A DNA stretch of 16,146 bases, taken from positions 1 to 16,146 of the forward strand of contig CAAGFH010000254.1 of assembly GCA_900769095.1 (NCBI GenBank), in the 5' to 3' direction. Position 1 is the first letter of the stretch. Every line of letters starts with the position of its first letter. Shown here piece by piece: positions 6,551-13,486 of the stretch. The notes below the pieces were generated by a model. It did not search any database. It saw nothing but the letters and a program-made list of their open reading frames with translations, and was not told the DNA's origin. Position numbers and translations under genes: made by a program. Origin of the DNA: Methanobacteriaceae archaeon. GTDB taxonomy: Archaea > Methanobacteriota > Methanobacteria > Methanobacteriales > Methanobacteriaceae.

Positions 6551-6823
6551 ATGGACATAACTATTAAAGTTACTGGAATTCATGTTGTTGTTGGTATTTT
6601 TGCCTCTCTTATTTCCGCTGCTTTGACTTTAGGTTGGTTCGGATTTAAAAATGATATTTTCGCATTTTTCATTGCTGTAATCATTTTATATTTCACAGGC
6701 CAAGCTTGTCAAAAAATGTTTGGGGATGAAATTTCTGGATTCTCCCAATGGTTAGGTGATGGTATTGTACCATTTTACTTTATATGGGTTATAGCTTACA
6801 CTCTTTTTACAGTTTACTTATAA
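6551..6823 (+). CDS. Small three-helix membrane protein, EMC6-like topology (DUF5379-type)
   Basis: The 90-residue protein has three predicted transmembrane helices: about residues 9-30, 33-54 and 70-90, with a conserved-looking GFSQWLGDGIVPFY turn before the last helix. The start is supported by a perfect GGAGGAT (6540-6546). Size, helix spacing and the polar FGDE loop resemble archaeal small membrane proteins compared with EMC6, a core subunit of the eukaryotic membrane-protein insertase. That relation is inference from topology, and the family name DUF5379 is given from memory. It stands alone between divergent rqcH and convergent DUF2070 genes, and its last six bases overlap the end of the DUF2070 gene. 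Confidence 0.7.
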   Translation: MDITIKVTGIHVVVGIFASLISAALTLGWFGFKNDIFAFFIAVIILYFTGQACQKMFGDEISGFSQWLGDGIVPFYFIWVIAYTLFTVYL

Positions 6824-8638
6824 ACCACCAAAGAATATCCATATAAATACAATTAATAATGCTGTAATGAATAAAACTGGAGCTATTATCTTACTTACTG
6901 CGACTACTGAACTGATTGTTGAAATCAATTCAGTTGAGTTTTTAGGTCCGAATGTATTAAGATTTACAATCTTTTCAGTTCCAGTTCCAACTTCTACTTT
7001 TTCTAAATCATTTATTGCTTCTTTGATACTTATTTTAACGTGTTCTATGATTTCTGCTCTTTTTGCAATTCCAATAGGATTGTATCCTCTGGAAAGTGTG
7101 TTAACAGTATGGGTATCAGTAGTCATTACTTCGATTTCATCTATTTCCAAATCACTTACTGCATCAATGATTTCTTGTCTAAATCCAATTTCCATGTTGT
7201 TGGAATCGAAAAGCACATATGCAGTTCTTTGATTGTCAACTTCAATAATCATTGTTTTAATACCACTGTCTCCAATTCCTTCCTGTTTTCCAAGTGGCTG
7301 CATAGAATCTTCATAACAACCTACTTTTATTTCATATCTTTCCTGATTTGGATTTATAGTATCAATAACATCAATTAACTGGAATACTTCAGAGTTTCCA
7401 GGTAAAATTTCCCCACTTTCTGCTGTAAATGAGTTGTGACAGTCTACAATCACAGAATCTTTAACATTACAGTGGCTTCTACTTTGTGCCATCATTGTCA
7501 ATCCAACACCAAATTCAATATCATCAACTGCTTCGGGTGCAAAAGTGGATAAAATAACCATTCCGTCATTAAACATTTGTACACCAATATTTGCTTTTTC
7601 AGCAGTGTATCTTACAAATTTACTAGCATTTGGTGCGTATTCAACTTTTTGCAATCCTCTTCTTACAGAATCTTCCACTTTATCAATTTCTGAAACTGCA
7701 ATTGGATTGAAATCGTGTGTAGATGGACCGTGAGCCACCATTGTGAAATGATCAAATTTGTTTGCTAAGATTGTTGGCATATTTGATCCACCAAGATCAC
7801 CTAAAGGTCCTGGGTGCACGGATGGAGAGATGAACAATGCTTTAATTCCCTGTTCTGTTTTAAAACTGACAAAAGTAACTATTGTATCAATAGCTTCACT
7901 CATGTTTTCAAATAATCCTTCTAGGGAATTTGATCCTTCGTTCATGTGTGCGATAAATAAACTTAATAAATCTAAAACACCAATTCCAAGATTTTTATTA
8001 AATGGGGATGCAATAACACTAATGAATGCATATATTGCCATAACAAAGATAATTGCAGCAATAAGTGCTTTTACTGTAATTTGTATAATTACAGGGCCTA
8101 AAAAACTGGTGTCAATAAATAAAAATGTGAGGATAGTATACATTGTTAATATGAGTACAGGCTGAATAAATCCAGTAATTGCAGCAGTTATGAATCTTAC
8201 TTTGGAAGTAGTCCAAAATACCAATGTATTAAAACCGTAGATTAAAACACATGCAAATAGCATGGAGTTTAAGTAAATGTCAATATTGAATATGTGGGAG
8301 ATTACTCCGCCTGCAACAATAATTACTCCAAGGATAGTCATTGAGAGTACAGATAAAAACATTGAGTGTTTTATTTTTAAGTTTATTCCATGAACAACAC
8401 TGATTGTTTGCTGATTAAGAGCTCCACTCATAATTGAAGGAATTCCGTATACAATTAAACCGAAAATTCCTCCCAAAATAATATCTTCGATAAATCCAAC
8501 TGCTGTTGAAGAATCGATTAGATTGTATAAACCTCCAATAAGGAAACTTATAATTAACATTCCACAAATTGAAAATTTAGTTTTTGGTAAGGTTGTTATA
8601 TATTTGGATAAACCTGCTACACTACTCATACTTGACAT
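6818..8638 (-). CDS. DUF2070 family integral membrane protein
   Basis: The 606-residue protein is an archaea-specific membrane protein of unknown function. The N-terminal third has about six to seven hydrophobic helices (e.g. ICGMLIISFLIGGLY, IILGGIFGLIVYGIP, SMLFACVLIYGFNTLVFW). The middle is a soluble domain of about 330 residues with conserved SPSVHPGPLGDLGGSN and HGPSTHDFNP segments and several His/Asp/Asn that suggest a metal or phosphate-binding active site. A single C-terminal helix (IIAPVLFITALLIVFIWIFF) closes it. The layout matches DUF2070 (COG3356-type) proteins. The ATG at 8638 has only a weak GGAC upstream. An ATG three codons in is possible. The 3' end overlaps the convergent small membrane-protein gene by six bases. 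Confidence 0.85.
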   Translation of the reverse strand: MSSMSSVAGLSKYITTLPKTKFSICGMLIISFLIGGLYNLIDSSTAVGFIEDIILGGIFGLIVYGIPSIMSGALNQQTISVVHGINLKIKHSMFLSVLSMTILGVIIVAGGVISHIFNIDIYLNSMLFACVLIYGFNTLVFWTTSKVRFITAAITGFIQPVLILTMYTILTFLFIDTSFLGPVIIQITVKALIAAIIFVMAIYAFISVIASPFNKNLGIGVLDLLSLFIAHMNEGSNSLEGLFENMSEAIDTIVTFVSFKTEQGIKALFISPSVHPGPLGDLGGSNMPTILANKFDHFTMVAHGPSTHDFNPIAVSEIDKVEDSVRRGLQKVEYAPNASKFVRYTAEKANIGVQMFNDGMVILSTFAPEAVDDIEFGVGLTMMAQSRSHCNVKDSVIVDCHNSFTAESGEILPGNSEVFQLIDVIDTINPNQERYEIKVGCYEDSMQPLGKQEGIGDSGIKTMIIEVDNQRTAYVLFDSNNMEIGFRQEIIDAVSDLEIDEIEVMTTDTHTVNTLSRGYNPIGIAKRAEIIEHVKISIKEAINDLEKVEVGTGTEKIVNLNTFGPKNSTELISTISSVVAVSKIIAPVLFITALLIVFIWIFFGGL

Positions 8639-8699
8639 ACTTATTTGTCCTATACTTTTTTATTAAAATGCTTTACATAACATTTTTTGAAATAATACT

Positions 8700-8712
8700 A
8701 TTTTTATAAAAA
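8700..8712 (-). promoter_or_regulatory. Putative TATA box of the DUF2070 gene
   Basis: The minus strand reads TTTTTATAAAAATA about 65 bases upstream of the ATG at 8638, which predicts a leader of about 40 bases. It lies just downstream of the prophage terminator, so the DUF2070 gene has its own promoter. Confidence 0.4.
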
Positions 8713-8731
8713 CCGATTAATAAAAGTTTAT

Positions 8732-8768
8732 AAAAAAAAGCCCAAGAGAATTTTAAATTCTCCTGGGC
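8732..8768 (-). terminator. Strong hairpin plus T8 terminator ending the minus-strand phage operon
   Basis: Bases 8740-8753 and 8755-8768 form a 13-14 bp stem with one A-C mismatch (GCCCA...TGGGC at its base). In the minus-strand direction it is followed at once by eight T (complement of 8732-8739). This is by far the strongest intrinsic terminator in the window. It insulates the host DUF2070 gene from the phage late transcript. Confidence 0.8.
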
Positions 8769-9095
8769 ATGAACTGTCTAAAAAAAAATATTTCTCAATA
8801 CTGTAAAAAATTTGATGCCGAATAGATTATACAAATATTCTCATTATTTTTTTTATAGACTTACTTGACATAAGCAAAATAGAAGAAAAATATTAAAATT
8901 AGAATATCTTTGAAGTAGTGTAATTGACATGATTGTGAGAAATACTCTCAGAAAACCGAATTTTAATTAGTTTCTAAAAATATATTTTTAGTTTTACATC
9001 TCAGGAAAAAAATATCCCAGATGACACATTTCAAATCACTAATTAATACTTCTTCTATAATTACTTATCTACATAATATATTTGTTTTTCATCAA
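8769..9095. other. AT-rich non-coding stretch at the provirus end
   Basis: About 330 bases hold no credible gene on either strand. Visible structure includes a perfect 18-base palindrome CTAAAAATATATTTTTAG (8974-8991), a TGAGA/TCTCA stem with a 5-base loop (8936-8950) and several A- or T-runs. It lies between the last phage gene and the terminator hairpin, so it would be transcribed as a long 3' untranslated region. It could hold an attachment site or a small RNA, but nothing proves either. Confidence 0.4.
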
Positions 9096-9248
9096 TTAAA
9101 TATTTAATTCCCTTTCCAGAGAATCGATTTCGCATTTTAAATCTATGCAATCTTCAATAAGGTCAGCATGTTGTATCATTCTTGCATATTTTCTTTTCAA
9201 ATTCCTGAGTTTTGTTTCATTGTACACTTTCAACTCTTTTTCATTCAT
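9096..9248 (-). CDS. 50-residue charged helical protein, last gene of the phage operon
   Basis: This short gene runs from an ATG at 9248 to TAA at 9096-9098. It is well supported: a GGTGA ribosome binding site lies 6 bases upstream, over the lysin stop codon, and the codons look normal for the region. The product begins MNEKELKVYNETKLRNLK and ends EIDSLERELNI. It is strongly charged, has no membrane segment and shows heptad-like spacing of Leu/Ile (L-x6-I-x3-L) suggesting a coiled coil, plus two Cys. It resembles in size and composition the 55-residue protein upstream of the lysin, and the two could be distant copies. Position next to a lysin suggests a role in lysis control or in binding the lysin, but this is inference. 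No family recognised. Confidence 0.65.
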   Translation of the reverse strand: MNEKELKVYNETKLRNLKRKYARMIQHADLIEDCIDLKCEIDSLERELNI

Positions 9249-9254
9249 ACTATT

Positions 9255-10091
9255 TCACCTGTGTAAATTTTCTAAAAACCAACTGCTATCTACTCCAAGT
9301 AGTGATCCATTGATACACCAGTTTCCAAGTGTGCCGTTTGATAGTGTTGCTGCTGGATCACGATAAAACTTCTCACCATTTGGTAATGTGAACCTTAACC
9401 TGACATGTCCATCCCCACTTTTACACTTGACGTGTAGGCATTCTACTTTTTTGTATTTTCCTTGTTTGACAAATTTAAGTCCAAGATTGTAATATACGTG
9501 GCAACTGTCAGTACAATTCACCCCTTTACGATTTTTCATTCTGTCGATGGTTTCTTTGTTACTATATTTGTCATCGTAGTAGTATCCGTATCCATGACCT
9601 GCGATTTTTTCTAGTGCATCATCTATGCAGGTGATTTTTCCAAAAGTTTTCACAAAGTAATCATAGACAGTATTTGTGTTTTCAGTTGGTTTTGTCCAAA
9701 CTTTTGTATTCAAGTTCGCATAATTTGGAAAATGACATTTTGTTTCATAATATGTTATGACTCTTGCAAGTAAATAAGTATAATCTCTTACTCTTATGCG
9801 AATGCTATTGCATTCTATGTAGTTAGGCAAAGCATGATGTTTTTCTACATAGTTTACTAATCTCTTACATATATCAAAGTATTCATTTTTACTGATTTGT
9901 CTACTCGCATAATCTCCAACAGGTGATGCTGCAGTATCAAATGAAATTTTTTTAACATTCTTTTTTGGATCTAATATAGATTTTGCGAAGTAATAACTCC
10001 ATTTTGATGGTTCTCCAAGTTTATACTTTTTCTCAACATTATTTTTAATATTATTTGCTTTCACTAGTATTGTTTTATAAGATACAGTCAT
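9255..10091 (-). CDS. Pseudomurein endoisopeptidase-like phage lysin (peptidase C71 type) with two pseudomurein-binding repeats
   Basis: The 278-residue protein is a cell-wall lysin for pseudomurein-walled archaea. Residues about 66-92 and 99-125 are two pseudomurein-binding repeats, each a helical stretch ending in a (L/F)PNY motif (HHALPNYI and CHFPNYANL). The C-terminal half is a transglutaminase-fold cysteine peptidase with the triad Cys193 (GVNCTDSC), His229 (GDGHVRLRF) and Asp245 (FYRDPAATL), as in PeiW/PeiP-type peptidases of methanogen viruses, which cut the Ala-Lys isopeptide cross-link. It has no signal peptide, so release needs a holin or host lysis. The ATG overlaps the preceding gene's stop (ATGA), with GTGAT as a weak ribosome binding site. 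It has fewer and more diverged binding repeats than the characterised enzymes, as far as I recall them. Confidence 0.85.
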   Translation of the reverse strand: MTVSYKTILVKANNIKNNVEKKYKLGEPSKWSYYFAKSILDPKKNVKKISFDTAASPVGDYASRQISKNEYFDICKRLVNYVEKHHALPNYIECNSIRIRVRDYTYLLARVITYYETKCHFPNYANLNTKVWTKPTENTNTVYDYFVKTFGKITCIDDALEKIAGHGYGYYYDDKYSNKETIDRMKNRKGVNCTDSCHVYYNLGLKFVKQGKYKKVECLHVKCKSGDGHVRLRFTLPNGEKFYRDPAATLSNGTLGNWCINGSLLGVDSSWFLENLHR

Positions 10092-10255
10092 ATCGCATCA
10101 CATCTCTTGAGTATTTCACGTTCTTCAGTTTCAAGTTTGTTAATTTTCTCTTGATATTTGAAAATATCATACATACAATCAGAAGTTTCACAAAGTCGCA
10201 TATAGATTTTTAATTCCAATTGAATTTCTCTGAGTCTACGATTATCAAAATTCAT
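10088..10255 (-). CDS. 55-residue charged helical protein upstream of the lysin
   Basis: The start at 10255 is chosen because GAGGAG lies 5 bases upstream. A longer reading to 10291 would run through the previous small gene. The product (MNFDNRRLREIQLELK...KLETEEREILKRCDAI) is almost wholly helical and charged, with heptad-like hydrophobic spacing in KINKLETEEREIL, and three Cys. There is no signal or membrane segment. Its ATG overlaps the stop of the Cys-rich gene (ATGA) and its own stop overlaps the lysin ATG (ATGA), so the three are translated as a chain. Holin function is unlikely without a membrane helix. It could be a lysin partner, a tail chaperone or a regulator. Family not recognised. 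Confidence 0.68.
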   Translation of the reverse strand: MNFDNRRLREIQLELKIYMRLCETSDCMYDIFKYQEKINKLETEEREILKRCDAI

Positions 10256-10386
10256 AGAAACTCCTCGCTCATTTTTGAATGAAGATAACAATGATTGTTA
10301 TTTAATAAATAACAACATTGTTTCTCATCTTTTTTGCAGTGATTCTCATTTGGACATTCACTGTGTACATTTTCAGAAGTCATCAT
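10252..10386 (-). CDS. 44-residue Cys-rich small phage protein
   Basis: An uninterrupted frame from tandem ATGs (10386 and 10383) to TGA at 10252-10254 lies exactly between the tail-tip gene and the 55-residue gene. The start is 7 bases after the tail-tip stop, and the stop overlaps the next ATG as ATGA. The product starts MMTSENVHSE and contains five Cys in 25 residues (C-x5-C-x6-C-C-x7-C) with His residues between, in the pattern of a small metal-binding or disulfide-bonded domain. No clear Shine-Dalgarno sequence is visible, so it would be made by re-initiation after the long upstream gene. No known family. Tight packing and coding-like composition argue that it is real; the lack of a ribosome site argues for caution. 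Confidence 0.5.
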   Translation of the reverse strand: MMTSENVHSECPNENHCKKDEKQCCYLLNNNHCYLHSKMSEEFL

Positions 10387-10393
10387 GATCTTT

Positions 10394-13300
10394 TTAGAAT
10401 GGTCTTTTTGGATATGTGCTATCAGGACTTGTTTTCTTCGAATAACCTATACATACATAATTCCAAGCCGTGTGTGAGTCACTAGCACAATCAACAAAAT
10501 GTTTCTTACCAGTTTTCTTATTTTTCACCACAGCATAAACATGCCCCTGTTTTTCATGAACATGTATGTAATACATTTGGTAATATTCAGTTAAGCCTGC
10601 AGCATCACAAAGTTCAAAAAATAGTCTTGTTCCATCACAGCAATTTGCACGTTTCTTTTTCAAACAGTATTTTGCAGAATGTTTAAAATCACTATAACCA
10701 GAATATTTAATATTGTCATCCATGAATGCAACAATATCTTTTAAGGCATCGTATCCTACATGATTCCCAACGATAGCTCTTGCTTTATTTTTCACGGTTT
10801 TAGTGATGTTTGTATTTTTTACAACTCTGACAATTGCTTCTTTTTGAGTAGTGTTTGCTTTCACAGTAACAGTTTTACTACCATAGAGTAATTTTCCATT
10901 TCTGAGTTTGTTTCTTTCAGATTCACTGGATTTCACCGGTTTTTTAACCATTTTTAATTTTCCCAATGCTCTTGTTGCTTTGTCATATCCAGTTACTCCA
11001 TCGTAATCTGCATCACATGAGGCACATGTAATCTCATGTTCAGGAATGTTAGTTTTGTACCCTTTACCATACGCTCCAGTTGAAGTAATACACCCATTTC
11101 TTTTTTGCCCATCATAACGAAGTTTTCCTGACTTTTTACAAATAGGGCAGTAGTTTTTGAATACTGTTTTGTACCATGTTGCACTTTTTACGGTTTTTCC
11201 GTTGACATCTTTTGTTTTAAGACGATATTTCTCATAACCACTGTGTTTTGCAACAGCAACAATCTCTTTCTTATTTGGGGAAAGTCCACATTTTGTCCAA
11301 TATTGCTTAACTGTTTTCTTTTTTGTTGTTGCCTGTGTTGTTTTATTCTTTGATGATGTAGTAGTTGAAGTGACTACTTTTCCTGCAATATTAACATTAT
11401 ACGATGCACTGCATGCACTATATTCTACATCTCCTGGGAAATTGATTTCAACAAGATAATTTCCAGGGTTTAATGCAATGGTAAAATTGCATTTTCCGTT
11501 TGCATCCGTTGTTTTTGTATAATTTCTTAAGAATTTTGTTGACTGGTCATCAACTTTGTAGAATGAGAAATTCACTAATTTATTTGCAACAACATTATCA
11601 GAGTCCTCTTCTTCAAGTGAAACTTTCAAAACTCCTTTTTTTGGATATGTTACGCTAACATCTTCACCAAACAATACTGTATCAATAGTTGATACTTTAC
11701 TATTAATTTGGAAATTCGATAACTCTACAGTATTAGCTGCCATATCATGTAAGTTTTTACTGGTTTTAGTAACCTCTGCAGCAATTAAACATTTATGATT
11801 AGGTATTTTCAAATAAACTTTATCATACACAGAATAATTGTTGTATTCGTTTCCTTTGAGATTTGCAACATCAACTTTCACATCAATTGTTGGCTCTGAT
11901 TTTTCACCCAATTTTTTAACAATTTCATTGTAGATGATGTATGGATTTTCTTGAGTAGTTTCTAATGTTCCACACTTTGGGGCATTACTTACTCCCCTAG
12001 TATCGGTAATGTCAGGTCTTGCTCTTATGGTATGGTATTGTAGTGATGATTCATTTTCCTGTTCAACAAACAAATCTCCTTTATGCTTCGTGAAAGGAGC
12101 TTTCCAATAAGCAGTTCCTTTAAAGTATTCGTATTCGTTCTCGTTGTCCTGAGGTTTTAAAGGGCGAACGTAATAATTGTTTTCTACATTACTCTGAGCT
12201 AAATAGCTTGCTCCAGGAGCATGTGAATCTGTGACTCTTTGCACAATCATTGGGATTGTGTCACCTTTGTTCACTTCTAGGTTTTGCCAGTTAGTAATAA
12301 TTGTGTTTACTTGCCCACGTGTGAACGAAGATTCACTATTATTCTTATCATACTTAATAATTGGAGCAATAGCTTCAAAGGAATCATTTTCATCAAATTC
12401 AATTTCAATATTCTCAACATTATACCCAAGGTCCAATACTTGAGTGTGTGATTTCCCAGTGTTTGGACTGATTTCATGTCTGAATAATATTTTATTTGAT
12501 TGTTTATCACGGATTTCAAAAATGGAATTTTTAGGAACTGTTATGTTCTCAAAATTCATAAAAGAACTGATTGTTTCACTTGGAATTCTATTATCTTTTG
12601 CTCCTACGTTTTCAGTTACAACTGCGGAATAATTGTTCTTTGATATGGTGAATTTCAATGTGTTGTTTTGATATTTGATTTGAACATCTGTATCTTCACT
12701 ATCAACATCAATTCCTAATGTTCTTGCAGAATATTCATATAATACATTATTTTCATTTATTAATCTGAAATAAGTATTAGATGGAGTGTGTGTTTCTCCA
12801 TCTACTGGTGGAATGTATTTGAAATTTGTTTCCCAGGACTTATCGGCATCATTTGGATTTAAGAAGTCCAAGAAACGATGAATTGTATTATTATACAAAT
12901 CTTTTTCATACCTAGGTATAAACACATTCTGTGTTTTCTCCTCAATGAACCTTAACAATTCCATTAAAGTCATAGTTCCTGTTGGAGCTATTTTACTAAT
13001 CTTCTCACTAAGGCAATTTTGAAGAATCCCAATATTGAAGTAATCTCCAAACCAATAGTTAAGGAAGAAAGGGTCTACTTTCGTATTCCATTCTCCATTC
13101 ACTTTTGTCATATTGAACCCATTTTCTGTTGTTAATTCAACTTGAGAAAACAAAGGAGCAAAATTTAACTCGACTAATACATCTTCAGCCGTGAAAGTAA
13201 CAGTATTCTCTTTGAAGTAATCTTTTGTAACTTGAGTGTCAATCACATAGAGGTAATCTGGGTTACGATCATGTCCGCTGATGAATATTTTGTTCCCAAT

Positions 13301-13480
13301 TTTGAAAAGTTCATTAATATTTTCACTATCAATATCAATTTCATCATCTAGATCATCTAATGTGTATTCAACATCAATGCTCCTAAGACCATTTTTTGAA
13401 TGTGTTTCTATGATTTTTGTTCTTTCAACATCGAGAAATTGGATGAAATTCTCGGAATAATCTAAAATTACAATATTCAT
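10394..13480 (-). CDS. Tail-tip protein: Tal-like N-terminus fused to Ig-like domain, zinc ribbon and transglutaminase-fold wall peptidase
   Basis: The 1028-residue protein follows the Dit-like gene, the position of Tal (prophage endopeptidase tail) in siphoviruses. Residues 1 to about 600 look like a tail-hub protein: MNIVILDYSENFIQFLD, a GNKIFISG segment, an FTAEDVLVELNFAPLF segment and a C-terminal VYDKVYLKIPN/TAEVTKTSKN portion. Residues about 616-700 form an Ig-like domain (TTDANGKCNFTIALNPGNY), followed by a Ser/Thr/Lys linker. Two CxxC pairs (C778-C781, C819-C822) form a zinc ribbon. The end is a transglutaminase-core peptidase with Cys947 (ANCCDGT), His980 (GHVYAVV) and Asp997 (HFVDCAS). 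The triad matches that of the lysin gene downstream. It probably opens the pseudomurein layer during DNA entry. Start at ATG 13480, with GGAG 10 bases upstream overlapping the Dit stop. Substrate cleavage is inferred, not shown. Confidence 0.85.
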   Translation of the reverse strand: MNIVILDYSENFIQFLDVERTKIIETHSKNGLRSIDVEYTLDDLDDEIDIDSENINELFKIGNKIFISGHDRNPDYLYVIDTQVTKDYFKENTVTFTAEDVLVELNFAPLFSQVELTTENGFNMTKVNGEWNTKVDPFFLNYWFGDYFNIGILQNCLSEKISKIAPTGTMTLMELLRFIEEKTQNVFIPRYEKDLYNNTIHRFLDFLNPNDADKSWETNFKYIPPVDGETHTPSNTYFRLINENNVLYEYSARTLGIDVDSEDTDVQIKYQNNTLKFTISKNNYSAVVTENVGAKDNRIPSETISSFMNFENITVPKNSIFEIRDKQSNKILFRHEISPNTGKSHTQVLDLGYNVENIEIEFDENDSFEAIAPIIKYDKNNSESSFTRGQVNTIITNWQNLEVNKGDTIPMIVQRVTDSHAPGASYLAQSNVENNYYVRPLKPQDNENEYEYFKGTAYWKAPFTKHKGDLFVEQENESSLQYHTIRARPDITDTRGVSNAPKCGTLETTQENPYIIYNEIVKKLGEKSEPTIDVKVDVANLKGNEYNNYSVYDKVYLKIPNHKCLIAAEVTKTSKNLHDMAANTVELSNFQINSKVSTIDTVLFGEDVSVTYPKKGVLKVSLEEEDSDNVVANKLVNFSFYKVDDQSTKFLRNYTKTTDANGKCNFTIALNPGNYLVEINFPGDVEYSACSASYNVNIAGKVVTSTTTSSKNKTTQATTKKKTVKQYWTKCGLSPNKKEIVAVAKHSGYEKYRLKTKDVNGKTVKSATWYKTVFKNYCPICKKSGKLRYDGQKRNGCITSTGAYGKGYKTNIPEHEITCASCDADYDGVTGYDKATRALGKLKMVKKPVKSSESERNKLRNGKLLYGSKTVTVKANTTQKEAIVRVVKNTNITKTVKNKARAIVGNHVGYDALKDIVAFMDDNIKYSGYSDFKHSAKYCLKKKRANCCDGTRLFFELCDAAGLTEYYQMYYIHVHEKQGHVYAVVKNKKTGKKHFVDCASDSHTAWNYVCIGYSKKTSPDSTYPKRPF

Positions 13481-13486
13481 AGTATA

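Noticed and set aside
8853..8930. 25-residue hydrophobic minus-strand frame (starts MSITLLQRYSNFNIF) in the non-coding gap, considered as a mini-holin
   Set aside because: It has no Shine-Dalgarno sequence, lies more than 150 bases past the last gene, and its composition is what AT-rich random DNA gives.
8769..9095. Possible tRNA or attachment-site tRNA at the provirus end
   Set aside because: No TTCGAAT-type T-arm, no acceptor stem and no cloverleaf could be found on either strand.
10993..13193. Alternative frames of 60-70 residues inside the tail-tip gene
   Set aside because: They overlap an intact 1028-residue frame with recognisable domains and have no ribosome binding sites.
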